In this document: positions 23,603 to 32,732 of the stretch, piece after piece
Numbering within the stretch: position 1 is the stretch's first letter
Layout: each line of letters opens with the position of its first letter
From: Methanomassiliicoccaceae archaeon
Lineage (GTDB): Archaea > Thermoplasmatota > Thermoplasmata > Methanomassiliicoccales > Methanomethylophilaceae
DNA: 46,050 nt
Direction: 5' to 3'
NCBI GenBank assembly: GCA_016281925.1
Contig: JAEEJP010000029.1
Location: 1-46,050, forward strand
Notes under the pieces: model-generated
Database searches by the model: none
What the model was told of the DNA's origin: nothing
What the model saw: only the letters and a program-made list of their open reading frames with translations
Program-made: the position numbers and the translations under genes

Positions 23603-25840
23603 TCAATCGCACTTGGACCAGCCGCAGGATTTGCAGGTGTTGCATCCGCCCTGGAACTCCAGTTCGGCCCCGCATTTCGGGCAGGGGTTCTTGATGCTTC
23701 TGGCTGGGGCTTCGGGATCCTTGGATTCCGGGATCCCCTTGAGCTGGCTCTGCATCTCGTCGTACATGTCCCTGAGCGCCCAGCCGACCGCCATCGGGCA
23801 GCAGGACCCTATGCTGGTGTCCCTCTTGGTGTGCGTGCGTACGACATAGGAGGGGCAGGATCCGCATGATTTCAGCTGATCGATGATCTCGTCCACTCCG
23901 CAGCCGGACCTTGCGGCCAGGGATATCATCCTGGAGAGGCCGACCATGAAATTGTTGCATCCTCCTGTCGATCCCTTGTTGAGGTACGCTTCGACGAGGT
24001 CTCCGGTGTCGGGATCGAAGAATGCGGTGCAGTGGAGGCTTCCGCATCCGGTCATGAGCTTGCGCTTCTTTCCGACGAGGTTGTCCGATGCAGCCCTGAC
24101 GACGGCTTTCTTCCTGGGCTCCTCCTTTTCTTCGGGCTTATCCTTGCTTTCGGAACTCTTGGTGGAGAGGATGCCCAGCCTCTTGCATCCGTCGCGGAAT
24201 ACGGTCACTCCTTTGCATCCGGATTCCCACGCATACATGTAGATGTCGTAGACGTTCTCCTGAGGGAACTCCTCGGGCAGGTTCACGGTGGAGCTTATGG
24301 AAGCGTCTATATGCTTCTGCCAGGTGGCCTGCATCTCGATCCTTTCCCTGTAATCCAGGTTCTGGGCGGTCACGAATATGTCCGGAAGATCCTCGTCCTT
24401 CTGTATCTCCGGGTGCGTATTCATGTAGGACTGGACCACCGGGGTGTATACTTTATAATACTCGTCATGGTCGGAAAGGGATGTGGTCCTCCTCTCGTAT
24501 GATATGGCGAATATGGGCTCTATCCCTCCGGAGATGCCGATCATGGTCGACAGGGTCCCGGTCGGGGCGATGGTGAGCAGCTGCGAGTTCCTGAGGCCGT
24601 ACTGAAGAACCAGCTCTCTGGTCTCTTCGGATGCGTTCTCTTTGAAGTACGGGGAATCGACGATCTGCTGGGGGACGCATCTGGGGAACATCCCGGATTC
24701 CTTGGCCATCAGCGCGGATTCGTTCATCGCGGTATCCGCCATGATCTTCCCCAGCTTGTTGCAGAAGTCGGCCGCTTCGGGGGATCCGTATCTGAACCCG
24801 AGTTTGATCAGCATGTCGGCCAGGCCCATAATTCCGAGGCCTATCTGCCTCCAGTTCCTGACGGATTCCTTCTGCTCCTCCAGAGGGTGCAGGGGAAGCC
24901 CCTCGTCGAGGACGTCGTTGAGCCCGCGGACGCAGATTCTTACGGCTTTCTTGAAGTCTTCCATCTGGAACACGCCGTTCTCGACGAAAGCCGACAGGTT
25001 TATGCTTCCGAGCAGGCAGCTACCTCCTGCAGGGAGAGGCTCTTCCGCGCAGGGGTTGGTGGATTCGTAGGAATAATCGGGGAATTCGCTGAGAAGGTTC
25101 CACGAGGATATCCTGTCCCAGAACAGGCATCCGGGCTCGCCGTAGTCCCAATTGGCCGCGCACATCTTGCCGAAGAACTCGGCGGCATTGACGTCTTTGG
25201 TGATGGTCTCGCCGCTTTCGGGGCGGTAGAATTTCTGGATGTAAGTGCCTCTGTCACGGACGGTCTCCATGAACCTGTCGCTCATGCGGATCGACATGTT
25301 GGCTTTGGTGACCCTGTTCAGGTCGGTCTTCACAGACATGAATTCCTCCATGTCGGGGTGATCGCATGATATGGTCAGCATAAGCGCTCCGCGGCGCCCG
25401 TGCTGGCCGATAAGTCCTGTCACCATGGAATAGAGGTCGGTGAATGAGACGGCTCCTGAAGTCTGGGATGCGGTGTTGTTGATCTTCGCCCCGCGGGGAG
25501 CCAGTTTGGAGATGTCTATGCCGGCTCCTCCGCCGTAGCTGAACGTGCGGGCCAGCTTCCCGGCGGTTTCGAAGATGGACTCTATCGAATCTTCCGGCGA
25601 CGAGAGGACATAGCAATTGGATAGCGTGACTTTGAGGCCGCTGTTCTGGAGTCCTCTGTTGGCCAGGATCCTCCCTCCGAACAGGAACTTTTTCTGGCGG
25701 ATCAGATCTTTGATGTTGATGTCGCCTGCGCTCACGCGATCGAGCCAGTGCTCGAAATTCTCGCCGGCATGGCGGTATTTGCGTTCCCATATGTCGGTGC
25801 CCAGCTGATTGTCCTCTCCCAGCCAATCGGTTATTTCCAT
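23603..25840 (-). CDS. nrdJ: Adenosylcobalamin-dependent (class II) ribonucleotide reductase
   Basis: A 745-residue enzyme that reduces ribonucleotides to deoxyribonucleotides with a B12-derived radical, without oxygen. Visible marks are SNCYVLSSPEDSIESIF (first redox cysteine), GRRGALMLTISCDHPD, the active-site NPCAEEPLPAGGSCLLGSINL (cut here: NPCAEE), APTGTLSTM and a C-terminal zinc-ribbon tail with CPKCG, CNTC and CGWSKCD. This layout is the NrdJ form found in archaea and many bacteria. The ATG at 25840 has GGGGAAATAGAG upstream. It is a single-gene unit. The B12 requirement fits a corrinoid-rich methylotrophic methanogen. Confidence 0.95.
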   Translation of the reverse strand: MEITDWLGEDNQLGTDIWERKYRHAGENFEHWLDRVSAGDINIKDLIRQKKFLFGGRILANRGLQNSGLKVTLSNCYVLSSPEDSIESIFETAGKLARTFSYGGGAGIDISKLAPRGAKINNTASQTSGAVSFTDLYSMVTGLIGQHGRRGALMLTISCDHPDMEEFMSVKTDLNRVTKANMSIRMSDRFMETVRDRGTYIQKFYRPESGETITKDVNAAEFFGKMCAANWDYGEPGCLFWDRISSWNLLSEFPDYSYESTNPCAEEPLPAGGSCLLGSINLSAFVENGVFQMEDFKKAVRICVRGLNDVLDEGLPLHPLEEQKESVRNWRQIGLGIMGLADMLIKLGFRYGSPEAADFCNKLGKIMADTAMNESALMAKESGMFPRCVPQQIVDSPYFKENASEETRELVLQYGLRNSQLLTIAPTGTLSTMIGISGGIEPIFAISYERRTTSLSDHDEYYKVYTPVVQSYMNTHPEIQKDEDLPDIFVTAQNLDYRERIEMQATWQKHIDASISSTVNLPEEFPQENVYDIYMYAWESGCKGVTVFRDGCKRLGILSTKSSESKDKPEEKEEPRKKAVVRAASDNLVGKKRKLMTGCGSLHCTAFFDPDTGDLVEAYLNKGSTGGCNNFMVGLSRMISLAARSGCGVDEIIDQLKSCGSCPSYVVRTHTKRDTSIGSCCPMAVGWALRDMYDEMQSQLKGIPESKDPEAPARSIKNPCPKCGAELEFQGGCNTCKSCGWSKCD

Positions 25841-26080
25841 CTCTATTTCCCCTGTTTGCCACGGTCTGCCGCATCTCCGCAGGCCTTCCGCAGGCTTTTC
25901 ACGCTAAAGAGTACGAAGTAAATAACTGCTCCCCATGACTCCGAGGGCGGAGCGCTAAATGACAGACCCTGTGTTTTGTGGATTTGGAATATACATCCTA
26001 CTATATATTCCCGCGACATTCCATAGCAGCCCGCGCCGGACGGTCTGATGTCAGCAAGCTCCGATGTTTCAGCGGATTGG
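25841..26080. other. Divergent intergenic region nrdJ / psmB
   Basis: No gene is seen in this gap, which with the psmB leader is about 320 bases without coding sequence. It holds the nrdJ leader on the minus strand. An AT-rich GTTATTTACTT stretch near 25918 is a possible TATA element about 85-95 bases before the ATG. No cobalamin-riboswitch-like box was recognised. Confidence 0.5.
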
Positions 26081-26090
26081 ATTTAAATAT
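26081..26090 (+). promoter_or_regulatory. TATA-like box for psmB
   Basis: ATTTAAATAT lies about 75 bases before the ATG, implying a leader of roughly 50 bases. The leader ends in a strong GGGAGG ribosome-binding site, so this mRNA is not leaderless, unlike most of the neighbours. Confidence 0.6.
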
Positions 26091-26161
26091 AGCCTGCCAG
26101 ATACAGTCTCGTAGTAGTGCGGCAGGAGCCGTGCTTTTTCTCTTACTAAGGGAGGATTCAT

Positions 26162-26791
26162 ATGGCAGATAACGTTATTAAGACCGGGACGACCACTATA
26201 GGGATTAAACTCGCGGACGGTGTTATCCTCGCCACCGACAGGAGGGCTTCCACAAGCTTCGCGGTCGACAAAGGTACCCGCAAGCTGTTCAAACTCTCCG
26301 ACAACCTCGGAGTCACCACCGCCGGAGCCGTCGGTCAGCTTCAGGTCGCGGTCAGGTTCCTCCAGGGCCACATACTGGAGTACAACATAAAGAAAGGCGT
26401 TCCGATGACCGTCAGCACGGCGGCGGTATACACCTCCAGAGTGATCATGGGGCTCGAGATCGGGCTCATCATAGGAGGATACGACAGCACCGGCGGTCAC
26501 GTGTACGAAGTCGCCGGAGACGGCAGCAGCCTCGAGATGGACTACATGTCCGTGGGAAGCGGTTCCGTCTTCGCGTTCGGTGTCCTCGACGCTCAGTACA
26601 AGCCTGGAATGACCAAGGAAGAAGGCGCGAAACTCGCCATTACCGCTCTCAGTTCATCCCTCAAGAGGGATCTCTTCAGCGGAGACGGGATGCTCATGGC
26701 GTACATCGGGCCTGACGGGTACCAGGAGTTCTCCGACGAGGAGATAAGGTCCATCTGCTCTTCCATCGGGTTCAGCCAGTATCCCAATTGA
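26162..26791 (+). CDS. psmB: Proteasome beta subunit
   Basis: A 209-residue Ntn hydrolase forming the catalytic rings of the archaeal 20S proteasome. The propeptide is short: cleavage after G9 would expose T10 as the catalytic N-terminal threonine (TTTIGIKL). The conserved ATDRRAS and DKGTRKLFKL (catalytic lysine region) follow. The start has a GGGAGG site five to six bases upstream. It has its own promoter, is divergent from nrdJ and is followed by a palindrome plus T-run terminator. No alpha subunit lies in the window. A nine-residue propeptide is typical for archaea. Confidence 0.95.
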   Translation: MADNVIKTGTTTIGIKLADGVILATDRRASTSFAVDKGTRKLFKLSDNLGVTTAGAVGQLQVAVRFLQGHILEYNIKKGVPMTVSTAAVYTSRVIMGLEIGLIIGGYDSTGGHVYEVAGDGSSLEMDYMSVGSGSVFAFGVLDAQYKPGMTKEEGAKLAITALSSSLKRDLFSGDGMLMAYIGPDGYQEFSDEEIRSICSSIGFSQYPN

Positions 26792-26795
26792 TTCC

Positions 26796-26825
26796 GGCGC
26801 ATATGCGCCAATCCAACCTTTTTTT
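26796..26825 (+). terminator. Terminator after psmB
   Basis: The perfect palindrome GGCGCATATGCGCC (26796-26809) is followed by AATCCAACC and a run of seven T. A second T-run lies at 26834-26839. Confidence 0.65.
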
Positions 26826-26872
26826 CAAAACTCTTTTTTGCACGTTGTTCAGCGATTGGAAGATGTTTCGAG

Positions 26873-28774
26873 ATGAATGTAGATAGACTGTTCGATAACC
26901 TCTCAAAAGAGGTGCGGAGGCTGGTCCCTTCGGACATGAGCATAACCTCCATAGAGTTCGAGGGCCCTCTCATCGTCGTTTACACCGATGAGTATGATAA
27001 GTTCTCCTCCAACGATTCGTTAGCGCGCATGCTGGCGCAGAGCATCCACCGCAGGGTCGATATCAGGCCCGACAGGTCCACCCTCGCCGATTCCGCGGAG
27101 GTCGAGGAGAAAATCCGTTCGATGATCCCGGAGTCCGCGGAGATCTTCGACATCAATTTCATCGAGGAGACCGGAGAGGCCATAGTAGAGGCCATCAATC
27201 CCAACGAAGTCATAGGGAAGGAAGGCCAGCGCCTGGGCGGGATAAGGAAGGAGACCGGATGGAACGTCAAAGTCATGAGGGCTCCCCCCATACCCTCGAA
27301 GACCGTCTCCGACGTCAGAGGATATCTCAGGTCGAACCATGACGAGCGCCAGGCGATGCTCAAGAAGGTCGCCAAAAGCATATCCAGAGATGTTCTGCCC
27401 GGCGAGCAATGGGTCAGGGTAACCACCATGGGAGGCTTCAGGCAGGTGGGGAGATCCGCTTCGCTTCTGATGACCAAGGAAAGCAGGGTCCTCATAGACT
27501 GCGGGCTGGACCCCAGCTCGGATGCCACGCCTTACTTCGCCATACCCGAGGCCGACATCAGCAGGATCGATGCCGTCGTGATCACCCACGCGCATCTGGA
27601 TCACTGCGGAACCCTTCCGGCCCTCTTCAAATACGGGTATGACGGCCCCGTATATTGCACGGCGCCCACCAGGGATCTCATGGCCCTCCTCCAGCTCGAT
27701 AACATCAAGCTCAGCTTCGGCGAGAACAAGAAGAATCTCTACGAGTCCAGGGACGTCAGGAAGGAGATCCTCCATACGATTGTTCTCAAATACAACGAGA
27801 CCACCGACATCGCCCCCGACATAAGGCTCACATTCCACAACGCAGGCCATATTCTCGGATCTGCCATAGCCCATTTCCACATCGGCGACGGCCTCCACAA
27901 TGTGGCTTTCTCCGGCGACACCAAATACGAGAAGACCTGGCTGTTCAACCCTGCCACCAACAGGTTCCCCAGGCTGGAGACGCTGATCCTGGAATCCACA
28001 TACGGCGGGCAGAAGGACTACCAGCCTTCAAGGGCCGACGCCTCCCAGGAGCTCGGCAGGCATCTTCTCTCGGCCGCGGAGCATGGGGGGAAGGTTCTGA
28101 TCCCGGTTTTCGCCGTCGGAAGGTCCCAGGAGGTCATGCTGGTCATAGAGGAGCTCATGCGCAAGGGCACGATCCCCAAATGCCCGGTATATCTGGACGG
28201 GATGATCTGGGAGGCGACCGCCATCCACACGGCTTATCCCGAATATCTCAACAACCAGCTCAGAGCCCAGATATTCCAGCAGAACGAGAATCCTTTCCTC
28301 TCGCCTATCTTCAAGAGGGTCGAGACCGCGGACATGAGGGAGGAGATCTGCCATTCCCCGGATCCCTGCATAGTTCTCGCCACCAGCGGAATGATGTCGG
28401 GCGGACCGGTCATGGAATATTTCCGCGAATGGGCAGACGACGAGAAGAATTGGCTTCTTTTCGTGGGATACCAGTCCGAGGGGAGCATGGGAAGGGCGAT
28501 CCAGAAAGGAAGGACCCAGATAACCCTCAACATGAGGGGCAAGTCCATCGATCTCGAGATCAAGCTGCAGAGGGCCACCGTGGACGGTTTCTCGGGGCAT
28601 TCGGACAGGAAGCAGCTGATGAAGTACATCGGATCCCTGGAGCCGAAGCCCGACAGGATAATCATCGGACACGGCGAGGATCGCAAGTGCACAGACCTGG
28701 CTTCCTCGATATACAAGAGATACAGCATCGAGACCAAGGCCCCCATGAACCTGGAGACTATCCGCCTCAAGTGA
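26873..28774 (+). CDS. aCPSF1-type KH / beta-CASP ribonuclease (transcription termination factor)
   Basis: A 633-residue protein with an N-terminal KH pair (NPNEVIGKEGQRLGGIRKETGW) and a metallo-beta-lactamase core with HAHLDHCG. A beta-CASP insert follows, with GHILGSA, SGDTKYEKT, LILESTYGG, ATSGMMSGG and a final GHSDRKQL / GHGEDRK. This is the archaeal CPSF73 homologue that cleaves RNA 3' ends behind U-rich terminators and ends transcription genome-wide. Length and domain order match the family. The start ATG is at 26873. It is followed by about 190 non-coding bases before the convergent rubrerythrin gene. Confidence 0.95.
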   Translation: MNVDRLFDNLSKEVRRLVPSDMSITSIEFEGPLIVVYTDEYDKFSSNDSLARMLAQSIHRRVDIRPDRSTLADSAEVEEKIRSMIPESAEIFDINFIEETGEAIVEAINPNEVIGKEGQRLGGIRKETGWNVKVMRAPPIPSKTVSDVRGYLRSNHDERQAMLKKVAKSISRDVLPGEQWVRVTTMGGFRQVGRSASLLMTKESRVLIDCGLDPSSDATPYFAIPEADISRIDAVVITHAHLDHCGTLPALFKYGYDGPVYCTAPTRDLMALLQLDNIKLSFGENKKNLYESRDVRKEILHTIVLKYNETTDIAPDIRLTFHNAGHILGSAIAHFHIGDGLHNVAFSGDTKYEKTWLFNPATNRFPRLETLILESTYGGQKDYQPSRADASQELGRHLLSAAEHGGKVLIPVFAVGRSQEVMLVIEELMRKGTIPKCPVYLDGMIWEATAIHTAYPEYLNNQLRAQIFQQNENPFLSPIFKRVETADMREEICHSPDPCIVLATSGMMSGGPVMEYFREWADDEKNWLLFVGYQSEGSMGRAIQKGRTQITLNMRGKSIDLEIKLQRATVDGFSGHSDRKQLMKYIGSLEPKPDRIIIGHGEDRKCTDLASSIYKRYSIETKAPMNLETIRLK

Positions 28775-28928
28775 TTGGATCATTCCTTTCGAACGTGTGC
28801 AATGCTTTTGCTCCGGCGCCGGGACGAACCGCGCCTGCCGCCGGAGATTCTTATCTGCCATCGTTCCCGGCCGACGATCGGCTGCAGCTTGGTGCGGCTG
28901 TCCGCCTGGGAAAACTGTGCGGACAATG

Positions 28929-28957
28929 AAAAAAAGAGCCTCCCCCGAAGGGAAGGC
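28929..28957 (-). terminator. Terminator after rubrerythrin
   Basis: On the minus strand a GCCTTCCC / GGGGAGGC imperfect hairpin with a TTCG loop is followed by CTTTTTTT. It begins eight bases after the rubrerythrin stop. Confidence 0.6.
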
Positions 28958-28964
28958 GTTCATG

Positions 28965-29504
28965 TCACCAGTTGGTGGCTCTTACTTCGAAGAAAGACTG
29001 GGGGTGCTTGCACACGGGGCAGACTTTGGGGGCTTCGGTCCCGATGTGTATGTATCCGCAGTTGCGGCATTTCCACATGACGACTTTGTCCTTCTTGAAA
29101 GCGACGCCCTCTTCGATGTTCTTCAGGAGCGCGAGATACCTCTCCTCGTGCTCTTTCTCGATCTTTCCTACGGCTTCGAACAGATCCGCGATCTCTTCGA
29201 ATCCCTCCTCCCTTGCTTCCTTCGCGAACTGGGCGTACATGACGTTGAACTCGTAGTTCTCTCCGCTGGCAGCATCCTTGAGGTTCTCGATGGTTTTGGG
29301 GACAGATCCTCCGTGGAGCTTTTTGAACCAGATTTTGGCGTGCTCCTTCTCGTTTCCGGCGGTCTCAAGGAAGATGTCTGCGATCTGCTCGTATCCTTCT
29401 TTCTGGGCTTGGGAAGCATAGTATGTGTATTTGTTTCTGGCCTGGCTCTCTCCGGCGAATGCGGCCTGGAGATTCGCTTCTGTTTTGGATCCTTTGAGTT
29501 CCAT
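28965..29504 (-). CDS. rbr: Rubrerythrin
   Basis: A 179-residue peroxidase of anaerobes. The N-terminal four-helix di-iron domain has [28 protein letters not shown] and the second EKEHEERY. The C-terminal rubredoxin-like iron site has [13 protein letters not shown] and [13 protein letters not shown]. It reduces hydrogen peroxide with electrons passed through rubredoxin. The ATG at 29504 follows a GAGGTG site, and a TATA-like box lies at 29535-29544, so it has its own promoter. Oddly, the upstream TPR gene reads into it in frame with no stop, so a long TPR-rubrerythrin polypeptide could also be made. Confidence 0.93.
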   Translation of the reverse strand: MELKGSKTEANLQAAFAGESQARNKYTYYASQAQKEGYEQIADIFLETAGNEKEHAKIWFKKLHGGSVPKTIENLKDAASGENYEFNVMYAQFAKEAREEGFEEIADLFEAVGKIEKEHEERYLALLKNIEEGVAFKKDKVVMWKCRNCGYIHIGTEAPKVCPVCKHPQSFFEVRATNW

Positions 29505-30203
29505 GATTGCACCTCGCAACCTAATCGGTAAGCCATTATAAAAGGGTCGGCGAAAAACCGGCCGATCCCGGCGCCGTCGGCGCTTCCATCCGAAAATCGA
29601 TCTCTTCGGGTTGCCGTCTTTATCGAACTTCTGGTTCATCAGGCGCTCGTAGGCTTTCCTTATCTTCTGGTCGCCAGGCTTTTTCGACAGCAGATATTCC
29701 AGCTCGGTCTTCGCCTTGCCGTAATCGCGCAGATCGTTCAGAAGGAGGACGGCATAGTTCTGATGGATGTCCGTATCGTTCGGCTTGAGCTCCAGAGCTT
29801 TTTCGTAGTATTCGCCGGCTTTCTTGAAATCGCCCGTCTGGCGCCTGAGGAATTTGGCGTAGAGGTTGTATACGTCCGCGGTGGGTTCCAGCTCGAGGAG
29901 CTTATCGAATATCTCGGACGTCTTTTTGGCGTATTTCTTGTCCTCGGACATCACGGTCACCGCGGCCTTCATGGCGTCGGTGTTCTCGGGCTCCAGATCC
30001 ATGATGATGTCCAGCTGCATGAGCCCGTATCTGAGGTCTTTCAGATTGTATATCGATATTTTGGCCAGCTCCAGCCGGGGTTTGGTGTTGTGGGGGTCTG
30101 TGGCCAGATAGGCCTCGAGAGTGTTGACCGCCCCTGTGGCGTTGTTGCTGTCGGCTTGCCTCCTGGCTTTGCTGATCGCTTCGAATGCCGCGTCCGACGT
30201 CAT
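29505..30203 (-). CDS. TPR-repeat protein reading in frame into rubrerythrin
   Basis: The ATG at 30203 starts a tetratricopeptide protein. Residues 1-200 hold about five TPR-like units ([40 protein letters not shown] and others). After about residue 205 come a basic tail ([10 protein letters not shown]) and unconserved residues, and the frame then enters rubrerythrin at 29504 without a stop; the whole open frame ends at 28965. The other two frames have stops at 29637-29639 and 29621-29623, near the start of the tail, so a one-base change would have closed the gene. The tail also spans a TTTTT run and the rubrerythrin TATA box. I favour a damaged or wrongly called 3' end over a true fusion. 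Confidence 0.7.
29535..29544 (-). promoter_or_regulatory. TATA-like box for rubrerythrin
   Basis: CTTTTATAAT on the minus strand, centred about 35 bases before the rubrerythrin ATG, lies inside the open frame that joins the TPR gene to rubrerythrin. This argues the joining segment is really a promoter. Confidence 0.55.
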
Positions 30204-30218
30204 GCAGCGCGGAGGGCT

Positions 30219-31409
30219 TCATCCATATATAACAGGGTTGAGGGATCGGTCGCTTTGGGAAGCCTCGAAATCGGTCTTTTTCTTCTCGAATCTGAGGCAG
30301 ATGGAATCGCGGAGGTTCTTCGCTATGCAGTTGGCATAGAGAAGCCCTGCGAGGACCGATATGGCCGCCAGCGGGATGATGTATTGGACGTAGTATCCGA
30401 GGATGTTCCCGACGTCGTTGCCCAGATAGACGGATATTATGAACAGAAGGAAAAAGACTCCGAGGGTTGCCGATCCCGTGAACAGCCTGGTTTTGGCTCC
30501 CGTCCAGAGGTAATACGGGCGGGGGGCGGAGGATAATACTTTCGCGCCTGTGCTCCTGACGGATTGCCAGGGTATCACCAATGACGGCAGGAAAACCGAC
30601 AGGAGTATCATGATCCGGATCGCGCTGTATTTCGGCACTGATTCAAGCACTATAGGATTCAGGAACAGGATCGAGCATATGACCATGCCGAGAGAGAAGA
30701 CGTTGATGGAAAGCTCCAGGAACGATCTCAGGTCGAAGACGTGGGAGTCGACCGTCGGCTCCATCTCGACGCTTTCGACGTCGATGATGCCGGGAACCAT
30801 GAAGAAATCGGCGGCTTTTCCTCTCTCCCCTTTTTTGGCGCTCTTCTCTATCGAAAGCAGCACCCCGGGCATGAATTTCCTCAGCATGGCCGAGATGGTG
30901 GTCAGAACGCCTATCGAAGACAGCAGAAGCAGGAATATGGACAGAAGGAGGTCGATGAAAAGCGTGACGTCCTCCACGTCCCCGGGGATGAAAGGTTTCA
31001 GCGAGGATGCGCCTCTGAGTATGAGCATCGAGCCGGCGCCCGTGACATAGAACCACATTATCGCCCCGGTCATCATGACGAAGCCTGCCAGGAACCAGAG
31101 CGGGAACGGGCCGCTGTCCAGATAGGCTATGGACCATATGCCGATCGCTGTGAACCCGATCACGAACCCGTAGCATATGTCGTCGATGATTTTCCATGCC
31201 GATGTATAGTCCCTGTTGTGTATTATCAACGTCAGGGATATGATTATGCATGCGACCAGGAACCACGGGAATAGCCTGACTATGGTTTTGTCCCTCTTCT
31301 CCGAGCGCGGATTGGCTTTGGGATGGCCTCCGACGATCTCTGCGGTGTGGTCTATCCTGTCGTTCAGGGATTCGATGTCCAGTTTCCTGTGAGATGAATC
31401 TTTCGGCAT
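30219..31409 (-). CDS. Polytopic membrane protein of unknown function
   Basis: About 396 residues. After a charged N-terminal region of about 45 residues, six to nine hydrophobic segments are visible (for example WFLVACIIISLTLII, LFIDLLLSIFLLLLSSIGVL, IRIMILLSVFLPSLVI, LGVFFLLFIISVYLG, YIIPLAAISVLAGLLYA). A central soluble loop of about 50 residues lies between them. I recognise no family motif. ATG 31409 is preferred to ATG 31424 because the TATA-like box (31431-31438) is 26 bases before it. It is divergent from HMG-CoA reductase, which makes the last step before mevalonate for archaeal lipids, but no functional link is evident. Confidence 0.7.
   Translation of the reverse strand: MPKDSSHRKLDIESLNDRIDHTAEIVGGHPKANPRSEKRDKTIVRLFPWFLVACIIISLTLIIHNRDYTSAWKIIDDICYGFVIGFTAIGIWSIAYLDSGPFPLWFLAGFVMMTGAIMWFYVTGAGSMLILRGASSLKPFIPGDVEDVTLFIDLLLSIFLLLLSSIGVLTTISAMLRKFMPGVLLSIEKSAKKGERGKAADFFMVPGIIDVESVEMEPTVDSHVFDLRSFLELSINVFSLGMVICSILFLNPIVLESVPKYSAIRIMILLSVFLPSLVIPWQSVRSTGAKVLSSAPRPYYLWTGAKTRLFTGSATLGVFFLLFIISVYLGNDVGNILGYYVQYIIPLAAISVLAGLLYANCIAKNLRDSICLRFEKKKTDFEASQSDRSLNPVIYG
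30224..30232 (-). promoter_or_regulatory. TATA-like box for the TPR gene
   Basis: TTATATATG on the minus strand, about 25 bases before the ATG at 30203, within the last codons of the upstream membrane-protein gene. Confidence 0.5.
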
Positions 31410-31430
31410 GGGCTTTCGAATCATATGGGT

Positions 31431-31438
31431 ATTTATAA
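31431..31438 (-). promoter_or_regulatory. TATA-like box for the membrane-protein gene
   Basis: TTATAAAT on the minus strand, centred about 26 bases before ATG 31409. Confidence 0.5.
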
Positions 31439-31472
31439 CCGTAACTGAACTGGCCCAGTCTCCGCATCACCA

Positions 31473-31478
31473 TTTATA
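31473..31478 (+). promoter_or_regulatory. TATA-like box for HMG-CoA reductase
   Basis: TTTATA is centred about 25 bases before the ATG at 31501, consistent with a leaderless transcript. Confidence 0.5.
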
Positions 31479-31500
31479 GCACCTGAATCATTTACTGAAT

Positions 31501-32658
31501 ATGGCCGAACGGAAGGGGCTCAAGAACCGCGGATACGGCGAGGAAGACGCCGAAGACCGCAGAATCGCCGTGGAGGAATTCACCGGCGTAAGGTTCGATC
31601 ACATCCAGAGATGCGGATTCGATTATCCCGCGGCATCCAAGAACATCGAGAACATGATAGGCGTCACGCAGATCCCGCTCGGATTCGCCGGCCCCATCAG
31701 GATCAACGGGGATCACGCCCGCGGGGAGTTCCTGGTGCCTCTCGCCACTACGGAAGGGGCTCTGGTCGCGTCGGTTTCCCGCGGGATGTCGGTGATTTCG
31801 AAGTCCGGAGGAGCCTCCGTCCGCGTGTTCGGCGACGCCATGACCCGCGCTCCTGTCTTCAGGGTGCGCGATCTCGCCCACTGCGCCCAGGTCATGGATT
31901 GGGTGGACAGCAACGAGGCCGCCCTGAAGAAGACAGTCGAATCCACCACCTCCCACGGGAAGCTGGTCAGGATAGAGAAATTCCCGGACGGAAGGAGCCT
32001 ATTCCTCAGGCTGTCGTTCTCCACCGGCGATGCGATGGGCATGAACATGGCGACCATCGCTTCGGAGGCTATATGCAGGGAGATCGAGAAGGAGACCGGC
32101 GCGGTTATGGTATCCGTCTCCGGAAACATGTGCTCCGATAAGAAGCCGGCCGCGATCAACCTCATAGAGGGGCGCGGAAAGACGGCCGTGGCGGAAGCCA
32201 GAATCCCCAAGGAAACCGTCGAGAAATCGCTCCACGCCACTTCTGCGGCGATCTCCGAGACAAATATGCGGAAGAACCTTGTGGGAAGCGCCTTGTCCGG
32301 GACCCTGGGCTCCAACGCCCACGCGGCGAACATGGCCGCGGCTCTGTACATCGCCACCGGGCAGGACCCCGCCCAGATAGTGGGATGCAGCATGGCGATG
32401 ACTTCGTGCGAGGATCTGGACGGCGACCTGTACATCAGCGTGAGAGTTCCCGCCATCGAGGTCGGGACGGTCGGAGGAGGCACCCGGCTTCCCTTCCAGA
32501 GGGAGGCTCTGGAGATGATCGGTTGCCTCGGAGAAGGCAAAGCCAGGAAGCTGGCCGAAATCGTAGCCGCCACCATACTGGCCGGGGAGCTCTCCACTTT
32601 GGCCGCCCAGGCCGCAGGCCAGCTGGGAAGCGCGCACGCCTCTCTGGGAAGGCGATGA
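31501..32658 (+). CDS. hmgA: 3-hydroxy-3-methylglutaryl-CoA reductase
   Basis: A 385-residue class I-type HMG-CoA reductase, the NADPH-dependent step that commits carbon to mevalonate and archaeal ether lipids. Motifs are ENMIGVTQIPLGFAGP, PLATTEGALVASVSRG (catalytic glutamate), TGDAMGMNMAT (cofactor site), SGNMCSDKKPAAIN (catalytic lysine), GTVGGGTRLP and a C-terminal SAHASLGR in the place of the catalytic histidine. Length fits archaeal soluble reductases, which lack the membrane domain of eukaryotes. It is transcribed alone or with pheT 74 bases downstream, though pheT has its own TATA box. Confidence 0.95.
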   Translation: MAERKGLKNRGYGEEDAEDRRIAVEEFTGVRFDHIQRCGFDYPAASKNIENMIGVTQIPLGFAGPIRINGDHARGEFLVPLATTEGALVASVSRGMSVISKSGGASVRVFGDAMTRAPVFRVRDLAHCAQVMDWVDSNEAALKKTVESTTSHGKLVRIEKFPDGRSLFLRLSFSTGDAMGMNMATIASEAICREIEKETGAVMVSVSGNMCSDKKPAAINLIEGRGKTAVAEARIPKETVEKSLHATSAAISETNMRKNLVGSALSGTLGSNAHAANMAAALYIATGQDPAQIVGCSMAMTSCEDLDGDLYISVRVPAIEVGTVGGGTRLPFQREALEMIGCLGEGKARKLAEIVAATILAGELSTLAAQAAGQLGSAHASLGRR

Positions 32659-32704
32659 CGGAGGCGCTCAGGCCGCACATCCGGCGATCTTCATATAGAA
32701 ATCC

Positions 32705-32710
32705 TTTATA
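32705..32710 (+). promoter_or_regulatory. TATA-like box for pheT
   Basis: TTTATA is centred about 25 bases before the ATG at 32733. Confidence 0.5.
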
Positions 32711-32732
32711 CTAACCAGCGGATTGCGGCTTC

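Noticed and set aside
25841-26080. Cobalamin riboswitch before the B12-dependent nrdJ
   Set aside because: No B12-box-like sequence or matching fold was seen, and such riboswitches are essentially bacterial.
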